Shown here piece by piece: positions 8,471 through 17,631 of a DNA stretch of 43,867 nt. A program made the position numbers and the translations under genes. Under the pieces are notes generated by a model, which saw nothing but the letters and a program-made list of their open reading frames with translations, did no database searches and had not been told where the DNA came from. The DNA comes from a bacterium (GTDB lineage Bacteria; CSSED10-310; JAFGSJ01). The stretch covers positions 1 to 43,867 of the forward strand of contig JAFGSJ010000134.1 in the NCBI GenBank assembly GCA_016934675.1. The letters are read 5' to 3'. How positions within the stretch are numbered: the stretch's first letter is position 1; each line of letters begins with the position of its first letter.

Positions 8471-9487
8471 ATGCAGTATTCGCTCAGCGAGGCCACGACC
8501 GTGCCCGAGGAAGTCGTGGCGAAATGGCAGCATATGGTCGATCTGCTCTGCCGAATCGCCGGTGTTCCGGTGGCCCTGATTATGAGGGTAGCCAATCCCA
8601 ATATAGAGGTGTTCGTATCGAGCAGGACCGAGGGCAATCCCTATCATGTCGGTGAGAACGAGTATCTGCCCAACTCCGGGCTTTACTGCGAGACGGTCAT
8701 CAAAACGCGGGCGAAACTGATGGTGCCGAATGCACTCGAAGACCTGAAATGGAAGTACAATCCGGATATCAAAAAGGGGCTCATCTCCTACCTTGGCTTT
8801 CCCATCATGAAGCCGAATGGGCATATCTTCGGCACGCTCTGTGTCCTCGACAACAAAGAAAATTCCTTTTATCCGGATATCGAGGAGCTCATGCTGGAAT
8901 TCAAGGAACTCCTCGAGAGTCATCTGGCACTCATATTCAACAATGCGGAGTTGAGAGAAGCACTGACCAGAGTATCAAAACTTTCCCTACAGTTGGAGCG
9001 GGCCGCAGGCACTGACCCTCTGACCGGATTAATGAACAGACGTACATTCGATAAGCTTATCCCGAGCATTCAGGCCAAAGAGCGACTGTCGCGACAGACC
9101 ATGTCTTTCATTCTTCTGGACCTGGATCGTTTCAAGGATGTGAACGATACGCTCGGTCACCAAGCAGGTGATGAAGCCCTATGCCACGTTGCCAGCGTTA
9201 TCAAACGCCGCTGCCGGCGAGGGGACCTGATCTGGCGCTGGGGGGGAGAAGAGTTCCTGATCGTTTTACCTGGCACCCCCGTGACGGGAGGAGTCAAGTT
9301 TGCCGAAGAACTGCGAAGTGCTTTCGAGCGCGAGCCTTTTGTCCACATGGGTGTCAAACATCATATTACTTTAAGTGCCGGTGTTTCTGAACTGGTTGAG
9401 GATGAAGGCCCTGATAACTGCCTGGTCCGGTGCGACCGCCTGATGTACGAAGCCAAACAAGCCGGCCGAAACCAGATCAGATCATAA
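8471..9487 (+). CDS. GAF-GGDEF diguanylate cyclase
   Basis: Predicted to condense two GTP into cyclic di-GMP, the second messenger that favours biofilm and surface-attached life. From the preferred start (339 residues) a GAF sensor domain spans about residues 10-160, followed by a short helical linker and a GGDEF domain (about 175-335). The active-site signature is GGEEF at 258-262. An inhibitory-site RxxD (Arg249-Asp252) lies exactly five residues upstream, so product feedback is expected. The frame is open from 8393, but AGAGGA before the ATG at 8471 (6-nt gap) makes it the best start; ATG 8465 is the alternative. There is no membrane segment, so it is cytosolic. It converges on the aldehyde dehydrogenase gene 52 bp away. 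Confidence 0.92.
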   Translation: MQYSLSEATTVPEEVVAKWQHMVDLLCRIAGVPVALIMRVANPNIEVFVSSRTEGNPYHVGENEYLPNSGLYCETVIKTRAKLMVPNALEDLKWKYNPDIKKGLISYLGFPIMKPNGHIFGTLCVLDNKENSFYPDIEELMLEFKELLESHLALIFNNAELREALTRVSKLSLQLERAAGTDPLTGLMNRRTFDKLIPSIQAKERLSRQTMSFILLDLDRFKDVNDTLGHQAGDEALCHVASVIKRRCRRGDLIWRWGGEEFLIVLPGTPVTGGVKFAEELRSAFEREPFVHMGVKHHITLSAGVSELVEDEGPDNCLVRCDRLMYEAKQAGRNQIRS

Positions 9488-9539
9488 CATCCCCAAAAGA
9501 AGCAGAAACTTAAAGCAGTTAGAAGTGTAAGTGGAATTC

Positions 9540-10922
9540 TCAGCCCAGCCAATTCATGAATCGTTTGATAGTTTTCAAATCATGCGTATAAGGCGGGTAT
9601 TTCTGTTTGAGATCGAAGATCAGGCGGCGTTTAAGCACACTTTTATGGTTCGAAAAGCAGTCGAAACCGGCCTGGCCATGATAGCGGCCCATGCCGCTGT
9701 GTCCGACGCCTCCAAAGGGCAGATAGGGCCCGACGATCTGGCTGATGGTGTCGTTGAAGCAGACCGAACCGGACGATACCTGCTCCAAAACTGTATTGTG
9801 CAAGGTTTCGTTCCTGCTGAACAGATACATGGTCAGGGGTTTTGGCCGTTTCTGAATAAAAGTGAGCGCTTCGGAGAATTCATACACCGGGATGATCGGG
9901 AGAATGGGACCGAATATTTCATCGTGCAGGAGAGGACTCGATTGTTGGATCTGATGGATCAGGGTTGGACCGATAAAAAGATTCTCACGATCCGAGTCTC
10001 CGCCGTGCAGGATGGTGCCGTGTTCGAGTAATCCGATCAATCTATCGAAGTGGTTTTGGTTAACAATCCGGGCATAATCTTTCGAGTTTCGGGCTGAATT
10101 GCCATAGAAATTTTGCAGGGTCCGGATACATTGTTCGACAAACCGCTCCATAATCCGCCGCTGGACGAGAATATAATCAGGAGCTATACAGGTCTGCCCG
10201 GCGTTCAGAAATTTTCCCCAGATTACCCGGCGACAGGTAACATCGAGTTCGACATCATCCCAGACGATGCAAGGACTCTTGCCACCCAGTTCGAGTGTAA
10301 CCGGGGTAAGATTCGCTGCGGCGGCTTGCATGACTTTTCGGCCAATCGTGGTACTGCCGGTGAAAAAGATATGATCAAAGGGTTGCTGGACCAGTTCGTT
10401 CGCCACAGAGGCGTCCCCGGTGCAGACAGCGACCTGGTCCGGTTTGAAGTAATTACCCACAATCTCAGCCAGGACCGCGGCGACGCGGGGAGCATATTCA
10501 GAAGGTTTCAAAACCACGGTATTACCGGCAGCAAGGGCCCCGACGAGCGGGGCCAACAGCAACATGACCGGATAATTCCAGGGACCCAGGATCAGCACTG
10601 AACCTAATGGTTCGGGCCTGATAAAACTTGAACCGGGTTTGAGGATAAGAGGTGTTCGGACCCGCTTTGGTCTCATCCAGCGGTGCAAGTAGCGCAGGGC
10701 ATGATCGAGTTCCATGAGTACCAGACTCAGTTCAGCAGCATAGGCCTCGAGTGCAGATTTACCAAGGTCCGCATGCAAAGCATCCAGCAGAGAAACCTCA
10801 TTATTCCGGACCAGTTGCTTCAAACTCTTCAATGCGGCTATTCTTGAGGAATGTGACCGTGTTTCCTGTCGTCCATAGTATTCGCGCTGCCTCAACAGAA
10901 TATCTTTTATCATAGTATTCAC
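9540..10922 (-). CDS. Aldehyde dehydrogenase, family 3 type
   Basis: A 460-residue NAD(P)-dependent enzyme that oxidises aldehydes to carboxylates. Its length and motifs match class 3 (fatty-aldehyde/coniferyl-aldehyde type), which is shorter than class 1/2. Key residues are Asn116 in GPWNYP (transition-state stabiliser), Glu211 in LELGGKSP (general base) and Cys245 in NAGQTCIAPDY (nucleophile). PFGGVGHSGMGRYHG near residue 405 is also typical. The C-terminus lacks a clear transmembrane anchor, so it is probably soluble or peripheral. AAGGGG eight bases before the ATG supports the start. It appears to be a single-gene unit. The substrate cannot be told from sequence; medium or long-chain aldehydes are the family default. 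Confidence 0.92.
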   Translation of the reverse strand: MNTMIKDILLRQREYYGRQETRSHSSRIAALKSLKQLVRNNEVSLLDALHADLGKSALEAYAAELSLVLMELDHALRYLHRWMRPKRVRTPLILKPGSSFIRPEPLGSVLILGPWNYPVMLLLAPLVGALAAGNTVVLKPSEYAPRVAAVLAEIVGNYFKPDQVAVCTGDASVANELVQQPFDHIFFTGSTTIGRKVMQAAAANLTPVTLELGGKSPCIVWDDVELDVTCRRVIWGKFLNAGQTCIAPDYILVQRRIMERFVEQCIRTLQNFYGNSARNSKDYARIVNQNHFDRLIGLLEHGTILHGGDSDRENLFIGPTLIHQIQQSSPLLHDEIFGPILPIIPVYEFSEALTFIQKRPKPLTMYLFSRNETLHNTVLEQVSSGSVCFNDTISQIVGPYLPFGGVGHSGMGRYHGQAGFDCFSNHKSVLKRRLIFDLKQKYPPYTHDLKTIKRFMNWLG

Positions 10923-10941
10923 CCCTTAAGCTGAGCATGTT

Positions 10942-10963
10942 CTTGCCGGGTCCTTGCCGGGTC
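10942..10963 (-). repeat. Exact tandem duplication of an 11-bp unit
   Basis: CTTGCCGGGTC occurs twice head-to-tail (10942-10952 and 10953-10963), 20 bp before the start codon of the minus-strand aldehyde dehydrogenase. It would lie in the leader or core promoter. It could be a small regulatory site or simple replication slippage. Confidence 0.5.
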
Positions 10964-11118
10964 AGTCTAAAGACTACAGAATATGCCCAAAAAAGCAAAA
11001 CGTCCATCAAAAAGATGAGTGTCTTAACCAATCTGCGTTATCCTTGCAGTCCGTGGTTACTCTGTTTATTCAACGGACACCTTAAATGTGTAGTTAACCA
11101 ATCTCCTGTATTTTTCAT

Positions 11119-14100
11119 TCAGTTCTGGCAGAGAACAGCGGTTCGGGGGGTCCCATTCGAGTCTGGTCCCAAGAGATTTCCACAGCAATCCTCTATTCTG
11201 ACCAGATAGAAATAGGCCGTTCCTACGGGAGGGACCGCGTCGTCACTGGCAGTGGTTTCGATTTCATCTGTTACGAGGCATTGTGCTGCCGAGAAATCAG
11301 CCGGATTCGTACTTCTGATAAGGTCATAGACGGGTTGATTGCAACCGATCGAGTCGGGTTGAGACCAGGTCAGATTGGCGATCGTGCCCCCGGTCAGGAC
11401 CAGGGTCGAGACCGGCAGTTGCGGCACGTCCCATACCTCACCATCCATGGGTGCACAATCCGTCTCGTCATTATAGCTGTCATTATCATCATCGGGATCG
11501 CACACATCACCAATGCCATCGAGATCGGCGTCCTCCTGACCTGGATTATAATCATTCGGGCAGTTGTCGCAGACATTGCCGACCTGATCGGTATCACTGT
11601 CCTGCTGGTCCGGATTGGGAAGATAGGGGCAGTTATCGCAGGCATCACCTATAGTATCACTATCAGAGTCCCGATTGAGCCGGACCGGTTTGAATCGAAG
11701 AGCCAGTCCGGCGAGTACGACTTCTTCATCACATGAGGCTTGAATGCCGTAATCACCCGCGGCATTTTCGAGCCCGACCGTGGCCGATAGACCATTATCG
11801 AGCGAAGTGTCTCCGAAGACAGTATCCTGATACTGAAACTTGATTTCATTCGAACTTTCGTAGAGAATCAGTTCGAAGGTAATGCTTCCGACTGCTTCGC
11901 CATGGACCGCATCGATCCATTCGATCACCAAACGTTGATTGGGAGAGGTGCCCTGCAGCAGGTATTTGACTGTGACCCCACCGGACAGATCATCCCAGAA
12001 AGCTGCGATCATATCGTTAGGAGTAGTGGCATCCGGGATACAGACATTATCCGGAATGCTATCGCTCGTACTGAACGATATATAGCCGTTACTATTGACC
12101 ATGACCTGATCGTACGTATGTTCAAAAAACTCGAAACTGAAACCGATCGGGATAACGACAGACTCATTGATGCCGTTATCTATGGCCGTCGTTCCGGTGA
12201 AGCAACTGATATAGCCGAACCGGGCCGGACCGAGTGAATAATCAAGAATCCAATTGACATCCAGGGGGCAATCATCACAGATATCGCCGAGACCGTCACT
12301 GTCGGCGTCTTCCTGGCCCAGGTTCGGTATGGTCGGACAGTTATCGATATCACCACAGACCGTGTCACTATCCAGATCGTTATCCGGATCGTACGGGCAG
12401 ATATCGCACACATTTCCGAGTCCGTCCAAATCACTGTCTAGCTGGTCGGTATTAGCACTTTTGGGACAATTATCACAGAGATTGCCCACGGTATCTCCAT
12501 CGACATCGAGTTGTTCGGGATTGCTGATCAACGGACAGTTGTCGCAGACATCGCCATAGATATCTTCATCAGAATTGAGCTGGTCCTCGTTATCAAGATC
12601 GGGACAGTTGTCACAAGCATTACCGTGACTGTCCGTGTCGTTGTTCATTTGCCAGGGATTGTAAACAGTCGGACAGTTATCCGCATCGGCACAGTATCCG
12701 TCTGCGTCGCTGTCATTGTCCGGATCGTTGGGGCAATTGTCGCAGGCATCACCCAGACCGTCAGTGTCGCTATCAGCCTGGTCCTCGTTATCGGCAAAGG
12801 GGCAGTTATCGCAGGCATCGCCATGACTGTCCGTGTCGCTGTTTTTTTGACCGGCGTTGAACACAGTCGGGCAATTGTCCACATCGCCGCAGATAGTATC
12901 ATTATCAATATCATTGTCCGGATCATACGGACAGATGTCGCAGGCATCACCCAGTCCGTCGCCATCGCTTTCCAGTTGGTCTTCATTATCAACGGTCGGG
13001 CAGTTGTCACACAGATCGCCGTGACTGTCCGTGTCTGCATTCTCCTGATCCGGATTCGGGGTGGTCGGACAATTGTCAATATCGCCGCAAACAGTATCAT
13101 TATCAATGTCGTTGTCCGGATCGTACGGGCAGGGATCACAGTCATCACCCAGTCCGTCGCCATCGCTTTCCAGTTGGTCTTCATTGTCGAGATCGGGGCA
13201 ATTATCGCAGGCGTTGCCGAAGCTGTCCTGATCATTGTTGGCCTGATCGGGATTGGCGACCAGAATACAATTATCGCAGGCATCGCCAAAACCGTCCGTA
13301 TCCGAATTCTCCTGGCCGGGATTGGGTGTGTCCACACAGTTATCCAGAGGATCGACCACATCATCGCTGTCGCTATCAGTAGTGACGATGCGTAAGTCGC
13401 TCTCATTCCAGCCGTTCAGGGGCATGGTAAACCATCGTGAACAGGGTTGATACGGGTAGATCACCTGGTTGTAGTGCAAGCGAGTCCGCCAGTGATACAT
13501 CGTCTCCTCGGTCAAACCATCAACGATCTCGATTATTTCAGTCCCCTCGGGAGGCAGATAGGTCCAATCCTGGGTCGTGACCGTATCGTTGCCGTCAAAA
13601 ACCGTATCGAGTGATTTGACTTCCCATTCAAGTTTGACCTCACCCGATCCATAGGGTGTCCGGCCCAGGACAGACAGGACGAACGAATCCGTTCGGTCCG
13701 ATAAGCCGAGCGGGGCAAGAGGTCCATAGGCAGCATGACGGAGTTGACGTGGCTGCACAGCGACTCCCTGGCGTTCATTGCCATAATAGAGCAGAGCTAC
13801 TCCTTCACCATTATAGTCAATACTCGCTTCCGGCGTTCCGATGATGATATCGCCAAAACCATCGCCATTGACATCGCCGGCCGCAGCGAGCGAATAACCG
13901 AACTCATAGAAAGTACTATTCGGGCTGGCCACGAGCCAGTTGGCAGACGGACTGAAACCGGTGGCTGCTCCCATAAATCCAAAGACCATGCCATGCGAGT
14001 TTGTCATATTATATAATGGTGCGCTTACCATAACATCAGCAAAACCGTCACCATTGATATCTCCTGCTCCGGCAACGGTGGTTCCCAGATTAGCACCGGC

Positions 14101-17100
14101 TTTATTGCTCTCGTAAATCCAGGCCGGTATTTTACTGAAACCAGTGGCCGAGGCCAGATACAAATATGCCGCACCTTCGTTGTTTTGGGTGTTCTTGTAA
14201 TTCGGTGCTCCGATAATAACGCTACTGTATCCAGTGCCCGTGACATCACCGGCAGCGGCAACCGATTGACCATAATAGGCGTTGGCCATGTTACCGTTCG
14301 TTATCCAGAACGCGCTCGGACTGAAACCGGTCGCCGCACCCCAATAGGCAAAAACCGCGCCTTCATTCGAGTATCCCTTATCATAATCCGGTGCACCGAC
14401 AATAATCTCACTATAACCGTCCCGATTGAGATCGCCGGCGGTCGAGACGGAAGTACCGAAATATGCATATGTTTGATCACAATCCAGGACCAGCTCGGGA
14501 ATGGGCAGGAGACCGGTCAGCGATCCCAGAAAAATGAAAGCTGCACCCTCATAACTCTCGGGATTAGAATATTGCGGTGCTCCGATAATGACATCGCTGA
14601 AACCGTCACCGTTAAAATCGCCAGCAGTCGCGACCGATTGCCCGAAATAGCTGTAGCTCATATTGCTTTCATAGCTCCAGTTGGCGGTCGAACTTAAACC
14701 GGTCATCGAACCATAAAAACAATAAGTGATACCTTCGTTGTATTGACCATTGTTATAGCGGGGAGCACCGATCAAGAGATCGGCATAGCCATCACCATTG
14801 ACATCACCGGCCGTAGAGACCGAAGAGCCTGAATAGGTTGAAGATTTGTTGCTCTCGAACGACCAATTCCAGACCGGACTGATGCCCGTAGCCGCACCGT
14901 GAAAAACGAACGTTTTACCTTCGGAACTCTGACCGTTATCGTAATAGGGTGCCCCAACCACGACATCGCTGAAACCGTCACCGTTGACATCACCGGCTGA
15001 AGCCACGGAATAGCCAAAATAACAGTAAGATTGGCCCCCGTGACTGGTCCAGGCAACCGAACTGACGCTGGACGCAGCACCGAAATACAGAAAAGCCTGC
15101 CCGACATTGGCCAGACCGGTGTCGTACCAGGGCGCACCGATGACGATATCGCTGAAACCATCGCCATTCACATCGCCGGCCGTGGCTACCGTTTGACCGA
15201 ATTGAGCGCCTACCTGATCACTCTGGGCCGACCATTGCGAAATGGTGCTAAAACCGGAGGCGGAACCGAAAAAGATAAACGCGGCACCCTCACGGGACTC
15301 ACCATCGGAATAAGCCGGCGCACCGACGATAATGTCACTGTAACCGTCACCGTTGACATCACCGGCCAGGGAAACCGATGTGCCCAGATGGGCATCGATT
15401 TGATTCCCTTCGCTAAACCAGCTCGGCATCTCCGCGAATCCATTGACCGAACCGAAAAACAGATACACCCGACCCTCGTCGGCGTACACATTGTCATAAT
15501 CCGGTGCGCCCACGATGACATCGCAGTAACCGTCACCATTGATATCGCCGGCCGTACTCAGGGTCGAACCGAAATAGGATGTGGCCTGGTCACTTTCATA
15601 GGTCCAGCCCGCCGATACTTCGAGGCCACTCGATGAACCGTAATAACCCGAGACCTGTCCCTCATATAATTGACCGTTACTATAATTGGGTGCTCCGATG
15701 ATGACCTCGGCAAACCCGTCGCCGTTCACATCGCCCGCAGTGCATACCGCATGGCCAAACTCGATCCCGGCTTGTTCACCCTCGACCAGCCAATCAGCGG
15801 AACTGGATAATCCACTCGGTGAACCGTTAAAAACAAGGACTGCCCCTTCGAGCTCCTGACCATTCGAATACCAGGGTGCTCCGGTAATGATATCGCTATA
15901 ACCATCGCCATTCACATCACCCGCCGGTGCAACCGACCAGCCCAGATGCGCTTCAGTTTGATCGAGTTCCGAGGTCCAATCGGCTACGGGACCGAGACCG
16001 CTTGCTGAACCATGAAAAACATAGACACGCCCTCCATCAACGTGAGTACTGTCATAAAACGGGGCGCCGATGATAATATCCGTGTAACCATCACCATTGA
16101 CATCACCGGCTGTATTCAAGGCCCAGCCCAATTGAGCACCGGCCTGATCAGACTCGTATATCCAATCGGCATCTGCACCCGGACCGGTTGCTGAGCCATA
16201 ATACAGAAACAACAAACCTTCATCGGTCTGGCCATTGTCATATGCCGGGGCGCCCAGCAGAAAATCGCTGTAACCATCACCATTCACATCGCCGGCCGTT
16301 GCCACGCAATAAACATACGCCGCATCATTTTGCGAGCCGGGTGAGGTCCAGTCCGGATTCAGAATGAATGGGTCGACCTGGAGGGGATACTCGGCCCGGC
16401 TGTCATCGATCACGATTCTGATAAGCTGCTGTCGGCCCTGCCCTTCGTGTTCGAGCCAACACGGCAGTTCCCGATCTCTGTTGTCTTTGACCTTCAATCC
16501 CGTGTAACATAACTGAACGCCACCCTGGGTATCAATAAAATCAATGGTCTGATCGGCCTGATCGAGTCTGCCATGCAAGGTACCTCCAATCTCCAACTCG
16601 AGAAAGAGCTTGCCCCGACCCGTTCCAGTAGCCCCAGCCTCGATTTCAAAGCCCTGTTTCAAACCATATTCACTGTTTTCATACCATTCCACTAAACCGT
16701 TACGGCTATATTCCATACGGTTCGCGATTGGCTGTAATACAGGACCTGATAAGGGAAAATGTTGTCTGCCCCGACCCAGTCGTTGTAGACTGAGCTCGAA
16801 ACGCCACCGGTCTGCCTTTTCTGTGCGAGGTACAATCGTCAAGCCAGAATCCGAAAAAAAGGTCCGCAGATCATGACGACGATTGGGCGCATGCCAGGCT
16901 GCTTCGAGGCCAGGTAACCCGATGGATTCCTGCCAACTCACGTGATACTCGAGGTCCTGGATATTTCCCCGAACAAGCTGCCACCAACTCTGCGATACCT
17001 GAGAAGGCAGATCTGTCCGCGCAATAACCTTCCGGGCAAGCCCGGCCTGACCACTCATCGAATCGGCTATAATCCGTTGGCCGATCGATTGCTGCCTGTT

Positions 17101-17220
17101 CCAAATGTGGGCCGATATTTCCAGGCTTGTTGAAAAGAAAAAATAGAGATAGACCAAAAACACAAGTAGAACGGACATCTGAATATACGGAATTAGTTGT
17201 ACCATCCTCTTTCTGGCCAC
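11119..17220 (-). CDS. Giant FG-GAP / thrombospondin type 3 repeat surface protein
   Basis: A 2033-residue protein anchored by one N-terminal membrane segment (about 12-30) with the rest probably outside the cytoplasm. Residues about 130-285 form a lead-in domain ending in a YPLQVDPF motif common before FG-GAP arrays. Fourteen FG-GAP (integrin-alpha-like) repeats of about 62 residues follow (285-1160), most with a calcium loop like GDVNGDGYSD and a GAP motif. Next come a fibronectin-like domain, a long Asp/Cys-rich thrombospondin type 3 array (about 1275-1650), a nidogen-like beta domain (1655-1845), more TSP3 units, and a C-terminal fibronectin-like domain ending near PRTAVLC. It is most likely a calcium-dependent adhesin or matrix protein. 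The start is GTG with GGGGAGGA six bases upstream. No sortase or type 9 sorting signal was recognised. Confidence 0.88.
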   Translation of the reverse strand: MARKRMVQLIPYIQMSVLLVFLVYLYFFFSTSLEISAHIWNRQQSIGQRIIADSMSGQAGLARKVIARTDLPSQVSQSWWQLVRGNIQDLEYHVSWQESIGLPGLEAAWHAPNRRHDLRTFFSDSGLTIVPRTEKADRWRFELSLQRLGRGRQHFPLSGPVLQPIANRMEYSRNGLVEWYENSEYGLKQGFEIEAGATGTGRGKLFLELEIGGTLHGRLDQADQTIDFIDTQGGVQLCYTGLKVKDNRDRELPCWLEHEGQGRQQLIRIVIDDSRAEYPLQVDPFILNPDWTSPGSQNDAAYVYCVATAGDVNGDGYSDFLLGAPAYDNGQTDEGLLFLYYGSATGPGADADWIYESDQAGAQLGWALNTAGDVNGDGYTDIIIGAPFYDSTHVDGGRVYVFHGSASGLGPVADWTSELDQTEAHLGWSVAPAGDVNGDGYSDIITGAPWYSNGQELEGAVLVFNGSPSGLSSSADWLVEGEQAGIEFGHAVCTAGDVNGDGFAEVIIGAPNYSNGQLYEGQVSGYYGSSSGLEVSAGWTYESDQATSYFGSTLSTAGDINGDGYCDVIVGAPDYDNVYADEGRVYLFFGSVNGFAEMPSWFSEGNQIDAHLGTSVSLAGDVNGDGYSDIIVGAPAYSDGESREGAAFIFFGSASGFSTISQWSAQSDQVGAQFGQTVATAGDVNGDGFSDIVIGAPWYDTGLANVGQAFLYFGAASSVSSVAWTSHGGQSYCYFGYSVASAGDVNGDGFSDVVVGAPYYDNGQSSEGKTFVFHGAATGISPVWNWSFESNKSSTYSGSSVSTAGDVNGDGYADLLIGAPRYNNGQYNEGITYCFYGSMTGLSSTANWSYESNMSYSYFGQSVATAGDFNGDGFSDVIIGAPQYSNPESYEGAAFIFLGSLTGLLPIPELVLDCDQTYAYFGTSVSTAGDLNRDGYSEIIVGAPDYDKGYSNEGAVFAYWGAATGFSPSAFWITNGNMANAYYGQSVAAAGDVTGTGYSSVIIGAPNYKNTQNNEGAAYLYLASATGFSKIPAWIYESNKAGANLGTTVAGAGDINGDGFADVMVSAPLYNMTNSHGMVFGFMGAATGFSPSANWLVASPNSTFYEFGYSLAAAGDVNGDGFGDIIIGTPEASIDYNGEGVALLYYGNERQGVAVQPRQLRHAAYGPLAPLGLSDRTDSFVLSVLGRTPYGSGEVKLEWEVKSLDTVFDGNDTVTTQDWTYLPPEGTEIIEIVDGLTEETMYHWRTRLHYNQVIYPYQPCSRWFTMPLNGWNESDLRIVTTDSDSDDVVDPLDNCVDTPNPGQENSDTDGFGDACDNCILVANPDQANNDQDSFGNACDNCPDLDNEDQLESDGDGLGDDCDPCPYDPDNDIDNDTVCGDIDNCPTTPNPDQENADTDSHGDLCDNCPTVDNEDQLESDGDGLGDACDICPYDPDNDIDNDTICGDVDNCPTVFNAGQKNSDTDSHGDACDNCPFADNEDQADSDTDGLGDACDNCPNDPDNDSDADGYCADADNCPTVYNPWQMNNDTDSHGNACDNCPDLDNEDQLNSDEDIYGDVCDNCPLISNPEQLDVDGDTVGNLCDNCPKSANTDQLDSDLDGLGNVCDICPYDPDNDLDSDTVCGDIDNCPTIPNLGQEDADSDGLGDICDDCPLDVNWILDYSLGPARFGYISCFTGTTAIDNGINESVVIPIGFSFEFFEHTYDQVMVNSNGYISFSTSDSIPDNVCIPDATTPNDMIAAFWDDLSGGVTVKYLLQGTSPNQRLVIEWIDAVHGEAVGSITFELILYESSNEIKFQYQDTVFGDTSLDNGLSATVGLENAAGDYGIQASCDEEVVLAGLALRFKPVRLNRDSDSDTIGDACDNCPYLPNPDQQDSDTDQVGNVCDNCPNDYNPGQEDADLDGIGDVCDPDDDNDSYNDETDCAPMDGEVWDVPQLPVSTLVLTGGTIANLTWSQPDSIGCNQPVYDLIRSTNPADFSAAQCLVTDEIETTASDDAVPPVGTAYFYLVRIEDCCGNLLGPDSNGTPRTAVLCQN
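12262..13390 (-). repeat. Thrombospondin type 3 coding repeat array
   Basis: Tandem degenerate units coding for DSDGDGxGDxCDNCP-like calcium-binding segments. Neighbouring units are near-identical in places; for example the DNA around 12890-12990 and 13070-13170 matches closely, showing recent duplication of a multi-unit block. A second short array lies at about 11450-11690. Confidence 0.85.
13740..16368 (-). repeat. FG-GAP coding array, 14 units of about 186 bp
   Basis: Each unit encodes about 62 residues with an AGDVNGDG-type calcium loop and a following GAP motif. Unit 12 has GDVTGTGYSS and has lost the loop aspartates, and unit 11 has an Arg insertion in the loop (GDLNRDG). The other twelve loops look able to bind calcium. 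Fourteen units exceed the seven blades of one beta-propeller, so two propellers are likely. Confidence 0.85.
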
Positions 17221-17400
17221 GATAGTCCTCCCCGTTTTGTGGTTTATACTCTGATAATACTCCCCCTTTTCTCTTCCGGCTTAAGCTTACATCCAATCAC
17301 TCAGTGCCACACCCTGAAATGATTGTTATAGCAGCAATTTTTATGCCAACTATTCGAGCGTTTTCGATCCGCATCTGATCCAATAGACTTGAGGAGAAAA
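17221..17400. other. Divergent spacer before the FG-GAP gene
   Basis: Contains the strong GGGGAGGA ribosome site of the FG-GAP gene (17226-17233 on the minus strand) and the GAGGAG site of the small plus-strand ORF at 17401. No well-spaced promoter hexamers were found on either strand. Confidence 0.45.
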
Positions 17401-17631
17401 ATGAACACTCACAATGCTTTAAAAGACCTGGTCCAGTTATTATCAGAGTCGAGCCGGGGAGAGAGCGGGAGAAAGTGTTCACAATGTGAACATACATCTG
17501 TTCATTTTCTGGACATAATCGGCGCTCGCGGCTGTGTAAAACTGTATATGTGTCCGGAAGGAGTTTTTTTCCTTCTCGGTTTTTGCTATTGCCAATCAGG
17601 ATTTATTTTTCCACTGATATCCGTACGATAA
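17401..17631 (+). CDS. Small cysteine-containing hypothetical protein
   Basis: A 76-residue ORF with a good ribosome site (TTGAGGAG, five bases before the ATG at 17401). Cysteines are arranged as a Cys-x2-Cys pair near residue 25 (KCSQCEH), then single cysteines near 45 and 51 and a FCYC motif near 63, so a small metal-binding fold is possible. The C-terminal third is hydrophobic. The last 46 bp overlap the 3' end of the converging HerA-like gene, which is unusual and lowers confidence. No family was recognised. It may be a real small protein, a leader peptide or a chance ORF. Confidence 0.35.
   Translation: MNTHNALKDLVQLLSESSRGESGRKCSQCEHTSVHFLDIIGARGCVKLYMCPEGVFFLLGFCYCQSGFIFPLISVR

Noticed and set aside
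10801..11031. Minus-strand 76-codon frame overlapping the aldehyde dehydrogenase start
   Set aside because: It runs out of frame into the aldehyde dehydrogenase coding region, with no ribosome site and no recognisable fold.
12511..13395. A 294-codon open frame antisense to the TSP3 array
   Set aside because: It arises because the repeated Asp/Cys codons of the real gene create a stop-free complementary frame; its translation is a monotonous Ile/Val/Arg string without a start site or family.
13740..16368. Regular repeats of about 186 bp suggesting a CRISPR or satellite array
   Set aside because: The units are in frame, diverged, and encode FG-GAP blades; there are no identical short repeats with unique spacers.
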